From Artocarpus heterophyllus (lineage: Eukaryota; Streptophyta; Magnoliopsida; Rosales; Moraceae), in the NCBI GenBank assembly GCA_025403435.1, contig CM046347.1:22332597-22396596 (forward strand): 64,000 nt of DNA, written 5' to 3'. Of the stretch, positions 58,861 to 64,000 are shown in pieces (positions within the stretch are counted from its first letter, which is position 1; every line of letters starts with the position of its first letter). The notes under the pieces are model-generated. The model was not told the DNA's origin. It did no database searches and worked only from the letters and a program-made list of their open reading frames with translations. The position numbers and the translations under genes are program-made.

Positions 58861-59936
58861 TAAGTTTAGGAACATAAAAACAATCTTGCAAAAATAAATT
58901 CCTATACTTATCATAGTAAAGATGGATGTCTCCCACTGCTTCAGCCAACACCAAGGATCCAATGCCCATCTAAAGCTTGAAGTCTTCATGTAGCAAACTT
59001 TTAGTTTCTTTGAACCTCTATAGAGAAACACAAACATGATTAGTTGCTCCAAAATCTATGACCCAAGGTCACTAGATTCCTCAACCAAACAAGTTTCAAC
59101 AACCAAATGATCACACCTACCTCTTCGAGAAAGGAAGTCCTTGCAATTCTTCTTAATGTGCCTGACTTTCCCATAGAAAAAGCACTTAGGCTTCTCAGGT
59201 TCTTTTTTTTCTTCATCTTATTCTTGCCATTCACAGGAATAGAAGACTTCTTGTTCTTAGCCCGTTGCTTCTTTCCATTCCCTAGGTTAGGATTGGAACT
59301 AGACGTAACTACCAAGTTGGCCTTGCTACCCGTAGTAGTTTCCCTGATCAGAAGTTCAAACTCGTATAACTACTTCATCAAATCAGTCAAGGTCATATCC
59401 CGTCTATTGCTCAAAGTAAATATGGCTCTAAACGAGATAAACTCCTTAGAGAGAGTCTCAAAAACCATAGTCATCTGTGTTTCAGCATTAATGTTAGTGC
59501 CATTGGTTTGAGCCTCAATGAGGTAACCCATGACCAACATCATATGCTTTTTTACAAATGTCATTGGTCTCTGTTTGCAGTTTAGAAGTTTTCAAAGAGT
59601 CCCTTGCTGTTTTGTTAGGGCCTGGCCTCCAAACACGTCTTCAAGATTATCCAAGATCGGCCTAGCAGTCTCATAATCTTCATGTTGAGCCTGCAACATG
59701 TTATTCATGCTGCCATAACTTAACAGCGGGCCTGATCATTAGCATCCTTCCAACGATCATACGCTTGGATTTGCTTATTAGTGGAATCTCCCGTAAGCTT
59801 AAGAGGAACAGAGTTGTCAAGACAAATTTAAGTTTCTCAAAGGACAGCATGAAGTTCAAGTTCCATTTCCAATCATTATAGTTCTCACCAGTTAATTGGT
59901 TTTGTCAAGTATCGAAGATACAACATTTTTAGACAT
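58861..59936 (-). pseudogene. gag: Copia D gag and protease
   Basis: Start at 59936 (MSKNVVSSILDK). UBN2-type region with TLSKEFISFRAIFTLS, Lys-rich linker, zinc knuckle CFFYGKVRHIKKNC near 59150-59200 (second Cys now Tyr), then the protease with WVIDFGATNH-like sequence (Ser of DSG now Phe) near 59030-59060. Frameshifts near 59105 and in the N-terminal 150 codons. Confidence 0.87.
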
Positions 59937-61637
59937 TTTTAATCTATAATAAAGAACTATATACCAAACATAAGCAAACATACCATAATAATTTAGTAAG
60001 ATAACATAATCATGTAAAATATATACTAATGTGTTATGTGTTAAAACCTTAAAAATATTACAACCTTACAATGATAATTCCTAACTCAAAATTCAACAAG
60101 CCGTCTAGGGGAGACTTGCCAAATTCAATTAAGAACTCGGATCGCCTCTTGATTAATATATGCCATCTAGGACCTGTATGATTTAGCATATATTAATAAT
60201 TGTTTCTTTAGCCACCAATTTTATTAACAGAGCTCCTAGGGGAGGTTAATAATAAAATCAACATGAGCATATAACCATCATTTCAACATTTTATCTATAA
60301 TTTATAATCTCCACCTTGGGGTGTGCAATTATAAATCATGCTAAAATACATTATCCTCTTGGAGATCTAACCCGATACATGATGAAGTCCCTTCCTAAGA
60401 GTCAGAACCACCATGTGCTACCTATGGACCAATGATGGAGGCCATAGGTCCTCTCTTCGAAAACCTTCTCCCACTCAATCTTTTGAAATCAAGGTTTTAT
60501 TTTAAGAATATGCATGACTAATTTTTAATGAGCGGCACTCCCTATTCTATATGACATGTTATCAACATACATAGCAAATCATATTGTAATGCAGATAAGC
60601 AAAGCAATCATGCAAAGCTATAAGCAAAATAATAATAAATAGCCGTAATATTATGGTCCCACCCTAGAAATAAGAAAATAAAGATTACAAGAGATAAATC
60701 GAAATATATTATCGATTCTTTATCCTTAAATCTTCATATTGTATCCTTCTTCATGTATAACCATCTTCAAGTCTTCAATCCCGCACAGATCAAAAACTCC
60801 ATATTTTTTTCATATTCAAATTTAATGTTTCTCAGAATTATCCCAAAAATAAAAGCAAAACTACAGTGAAAAATGCACCTTTTTTGAAAATCCATAGCTC
60901 TTTCTTAGCATGCCGATTTATGCAATCGGTTTGCCGGTCATGACCTTTTGGCCTACCAAACACAACAATTCAGCCTACCGGTCATGACAGAGCGGCCTGC
61001 CAAACATGAAAGTTTGGTTTGCCACTAGAACCGTCAAAATTCTGCCCTGTGGATGGCCTTCCGATCCCAGAGGTTCAGCTTGTCGGTCTGCGACCATCAG
61101 TCTGCCAAACTTGAGGGTTCGGCCTGCCGACTGAGTAGATATCACTATTTCTAGAAAAATATAGTTTTTATGCAGTTTTTCAATCTTATTTTCAACAATT
61201 CAAAAACATAAAATTAGATACTCAAGAAATACCTGTGGAATGTTATCATCCATCTTCTAGATCCATCTCCTAGATCCGTCTTCTCTGAATGATTATTTAA
61301 TGACAAAATTCTTACAAATTTAAAAACAAATAATAATTCCTAGATGAAGATAATAGTCTGCCATCTAATTATATGAAAAACCTACATACAGATTCTAGCC
61401 TTTAAGGAACCATAACCGACATTAATTAATTAATTAATTAATAATTTAATCAACTATAATTAATTAATAAACATTCACTATATAATTTTATGACAACATA
61501 AATATACAAAAACCCTAGAGTACCAACTCTTTAAAAAATAAATTCAAGCATAAGAGAGATCAAGATCACATAATTTATACATATAGCATAATCACAAACT
61601 CGTAAATTTATGTAAAAACCACGGCTTTGATACCAAT
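59937..61637 (-). other. Copia D untranslated leader and PBS
   Basis: Reverse of the E leader, with a decayed palindrome array at about 60905-61140 (for example CGGCCTGCCAAAC, TTCGGCCTGCCGACTG). The reversed PBS GCTTTGATACCA is at 61624-61635, with one change. No coding sequence. Confidence 0.85.
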
Positions 61638-63576
61638 TGTTCAAAATATAGTATGCAGCAAAAATTTTAAAAATTTTAATCAGAGTATTTTTAAAATGCA
61701 AGTTTGACATGCTACATGTATAAATTAACTAGATCTTACTAACCTTGTTTGCCAAAAAGCTCTCGCAATCTGTGAAGAGAAGAACGTTTCAAAATAGCCT
61801 CAGCCAACTGGTCTTCTTTGCTATTCTCTACCCATGATCAGAGTGCCCATAGGCGCACATCATATAGCTCTTACTGAGTGACTTTCCTTCCAACCAATTG
61901 AGAAAACCCAAAATTAAGGTTCGTGATTTATGAACAATAGCTCTCAAGGGAGTTTTAGAGACTCACAAACAAAGTGCTCACTCTAGATTTCTCAACTTAT
62001 GTAAATAACTTATGAGTCTCACTTCCTATTTATAGAGGTTGGCTTTAGGGGTTAGTCTTTATCAAATAAGGCCTCAAAATTTGAATCTAGATCAATATTT
62101 GATAGAATCGCATAAAAATATGCAATCAAATTATCATTCAGTCAACAGTATGAACTAGCAGATTGGCTTGCTATACTTACTCCATCAGTAGGCCGAACCC
62201 GAAGACCAGCCTACCGAACTTACAATAAACGATCCTTGTAAATATTTTATTTTCCACTCAAGATTCTTAGGATAAAGCCTTAGTTTTAATTCAAATAACC
62301 CAATAGAAAAGTTATCTAATTAAAACAACAATCTCTAGATAATCTCTAGAAAAATAAATATTCCTAATAATTCAACAATTTTATCTTGAATTAATTTTTC
62401 AAAAAATTAACTCAACCGATAAATAGACATGAATTATCTGATCCTATCGAATTTCAGCCAATCTAATAATTTAACATAAGTCACCAATGTATTGGCAAAG
62501 CATGCCGCATCGTTATACGATTTATTATGAGCTACCAAAAGGGACCTGATGGACCTATATAGTTCAAGCTCCCGATAATTATGAAACCCAATATCCTAGA
62601 TATACATTTCATAATTATCAACTCTAATGCTATTTCACTAAAAGCTTAGAGTTGTACTCTCGAACTATATAGAACTATGAAGCCCGAATAGCTAAGTCTC
62701 TGTGACATATCATAATGTGTCGTATCCCTATAGGATTATCCATAATCGGCTTAAGAATAAATTCTATCTTACCTTCCTAATTATTCTTCTCTTACGTTCC
62801 ATTATCTCACCATCAGAAAACTTACTATCCAAAGACAATATACCATTTGGCTACACCTATGTACCCAAATGGTTAAGCGCCCCAGTCTTTCAATTACAAG
62901 ATAACACATATAAGAGGATATCATCGACTCCCAAAGAGGAACTATGGATTCCATATCTATGAATAACAAGTCTATGCTATCAAGAGTCATGTCTCCAACA
63001 TACCAGTATGCATACCATCATAAATATGGATGTCAACCTTTGGTACATCAAAAGACATAAGCCAAGACAACGGGCCTACTATTCATCTCAAGATTAAGAT
63101 ACAACACATATGATTGTCTAAAGTGAATTGATTGACCGAGACAGAATTATTAATCAAAATTAATTACACTTTATGTCCCGATCTAATGCATCGTCACCTT
63201 TGACAATGCACCAATGTTTCTATTCGCAAAGTCCACCTCTGATGGCCAAGACAAACCACCTCCCGTTAGGGATATAGACAACATAACAATGTTTGGATGA
63301 ATAAAGCACCCAACTTTATTCCCTCGATTGAGGATCTTATGATTTAGACCATCACCTTTAGAATCATGTCTTCCGTATAATCTGTCCATCATATGCCTAA
63401 TTCTAAAGGTTTAGATTGATAGTCTTAGACTTTTGTTTGCTTATCATCCATCCAACAAATATGAACGTAAAGAGGACAACAATTTGGTATATAAACAATA
63501 AGTAAATTCTTTATTGATAAAAAAAGTCTCCAAAAACATATTACATTTTTACTTCTTAGGGCATACATGTCTAACG
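61638..63576 (-). repeat. 5' LTR of Copia D
   Basis: TGTTCAAAATATAG to CATGTCTAACG on the plus strand; both ends have one mutation. Reversed TATA (CTATTTATA) at 62026-62034. A short palindrome-type stretch is near 62150-62220. 1939 bp. Confidence 0.92.
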
Positions 63577-63994
63577 GAAGAAGTCCTTGATGAGAATCAA
63601 TTCGCACCATTGCAGCCTATGCCACCATGCGCTCGTTGTTGTGCCTCGCTACACCCACATGGCATTGATGACCATGACCCTCGTCGTGCCAACACCATCT
63701 AAGAAAACCATTGTAAGGTGTCTGGTTTTAAAATTGATATTCTTGAATTCTATGGAAGCCTTCAATCAGAGGAGTTTCTAGGTTGGATTAGAGCCGTTGA
63801 AGAAATTCTTGATTTCAATGGTCCTCCAGGCCATAAATGGGTCCCACTCATTACAACACCCATTTTCTTAGCCATATTGCCACATGGTGGCAACAACTTA
63901 GCGTCACCCGCTCATGTTCCAGTAAAGAAAAAATTGAATCTTGGGAGAAATTGAAGAAACACATGAAGTGCACGTTCTTACCTTACAACTATGT
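63577..63994 (+). pseudogene. Ty3/gypsy gag continuation (element F)
   Basis: Resumes exactly at the second GAAGA. It reads LDENQFAPLQ, a degenerate Arg/His-rich linker, then VSGFKIDILEFYGSLQSEEFLGWIRAVEEIL, the gypsy capsid entry (DIPEFxGxLxPEEFLDW in the family). After a shift near 63930 comes SWEKLKKHMK and TFLPYNY, the expected downstream motif. Stops at 63701 and 63992. It runs off or ends at the window edge. Confidence 0.82.
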
Positions 63995-64000
63995 GTGAAC

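Larger units (their letters stand above)
36063..63576 (-). mobile_element. Ty1/Copia retrotransposon D, interrupted twice
   Basis: Reverse-strand member of the A family. On plus coordinates: 3' LTR 36063-46387 (split by the CACTA element), RNase H 46400-47060, Copia E inserted at 47061-56674, RT to gag 56675-59936, leader 59937-61637, PBS 61624-61635, 5' LTR 61638-63576. The duplication GAAGA is perfect (36058-36062 and 63577-63581). The terminal A of the 5' LTR has become G. It lies in the gag of gypsy F. Confidence 0.92.

Noticed and set aside
59107..59511. Plus-strand ORF with hydrophobic segments, like a membrane protein
   Set aside because: It is the antisense of the Lys-rich gag linker of Copia D (Lys codons read as Phe/Leu).

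Overview
This window is plant nuclear DNA made almost wholly of nested, decayed transposable elements. No host gene, rRNA or tRNA gene is recognisable. The evidence for a plant is Ty1/Copia elements primed by initiator tRNA-Met (TGGTATCAGAGC), Ty3/gypsy gag fragments, an En/Spm-type CACTA transposon with a plant TNP2 transposase and a Ulp1-like protease, a hAT-type MITE, and a very AT-rich background. The density of nesting suggests a large, repeat-rich angiosperm genome. I cannot name the species.

Left block (1-23328). A Ty3/gypsy element (here 'G') starts in its 5' LTR (1-264). Its gag is split into three pieces (about 490-820, 3470-3668, 15590-16105) by an LTR-like insert (about 820-3469) and by Copia element A (3669-15589, target duplication CTTTC/CTTCC). 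A has two LTRs of about 2 kb, a PBS, broken gag-pol and a PPT. Its leader carries a 2153-bp solo LTR with a perfect CATTA duplication. Beyond the gag lie noncoding DNA, a reverse-strand solo LTR of the same Copia family (17401-19681), a 556-bp hAT-like MITE (19771-20326) and a probable gypsy LTR (20707-23328).

Middle block (23329-36062). It holds a reverse fragment of another Copia (H, gag end to integrase), then a second Copia family on the plus strand (C: leader, gag and protease, later an RNase H remnant). Reverse Copia B (27564-34643) splits C. B has lost gag, protease, integrase and half of RT, has a truncated 5' LTR, and carries another solo LTR (31076-33557). The start of a gypsy gag (F) follows.

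Right block (36063-64000). Reverse Copia D (36063-63576, perfect GAAGA duplication) interrupts the F gag, which resumes at 63577. Inside D sit an 8730-bp CACTA transposon (36145-44874, ATG duplication) in the 3' LTR, and forward Copia E (47061-56674, AGACT/AGATT duplication) in the RT/RNase H region. A, B, D, E and the solo LTR at 17401 belong to one Copia family.

All coding regions seen are broken by stops and frameshifts, so the window records insertions rather than a working pathway. The least ordinary signal is an array of degenerate 12-bp palindromes (core TCGGC-AG-GCCGA) spaced 20-23 bp apart. It recurs in the Copia LTRs, in the Copia leaders and in the solo LTR of a different element. 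The CACTA element also has an unusual 0.46-kb G-rich block and an internal cluster of its subterminal palindromes between its two genes.
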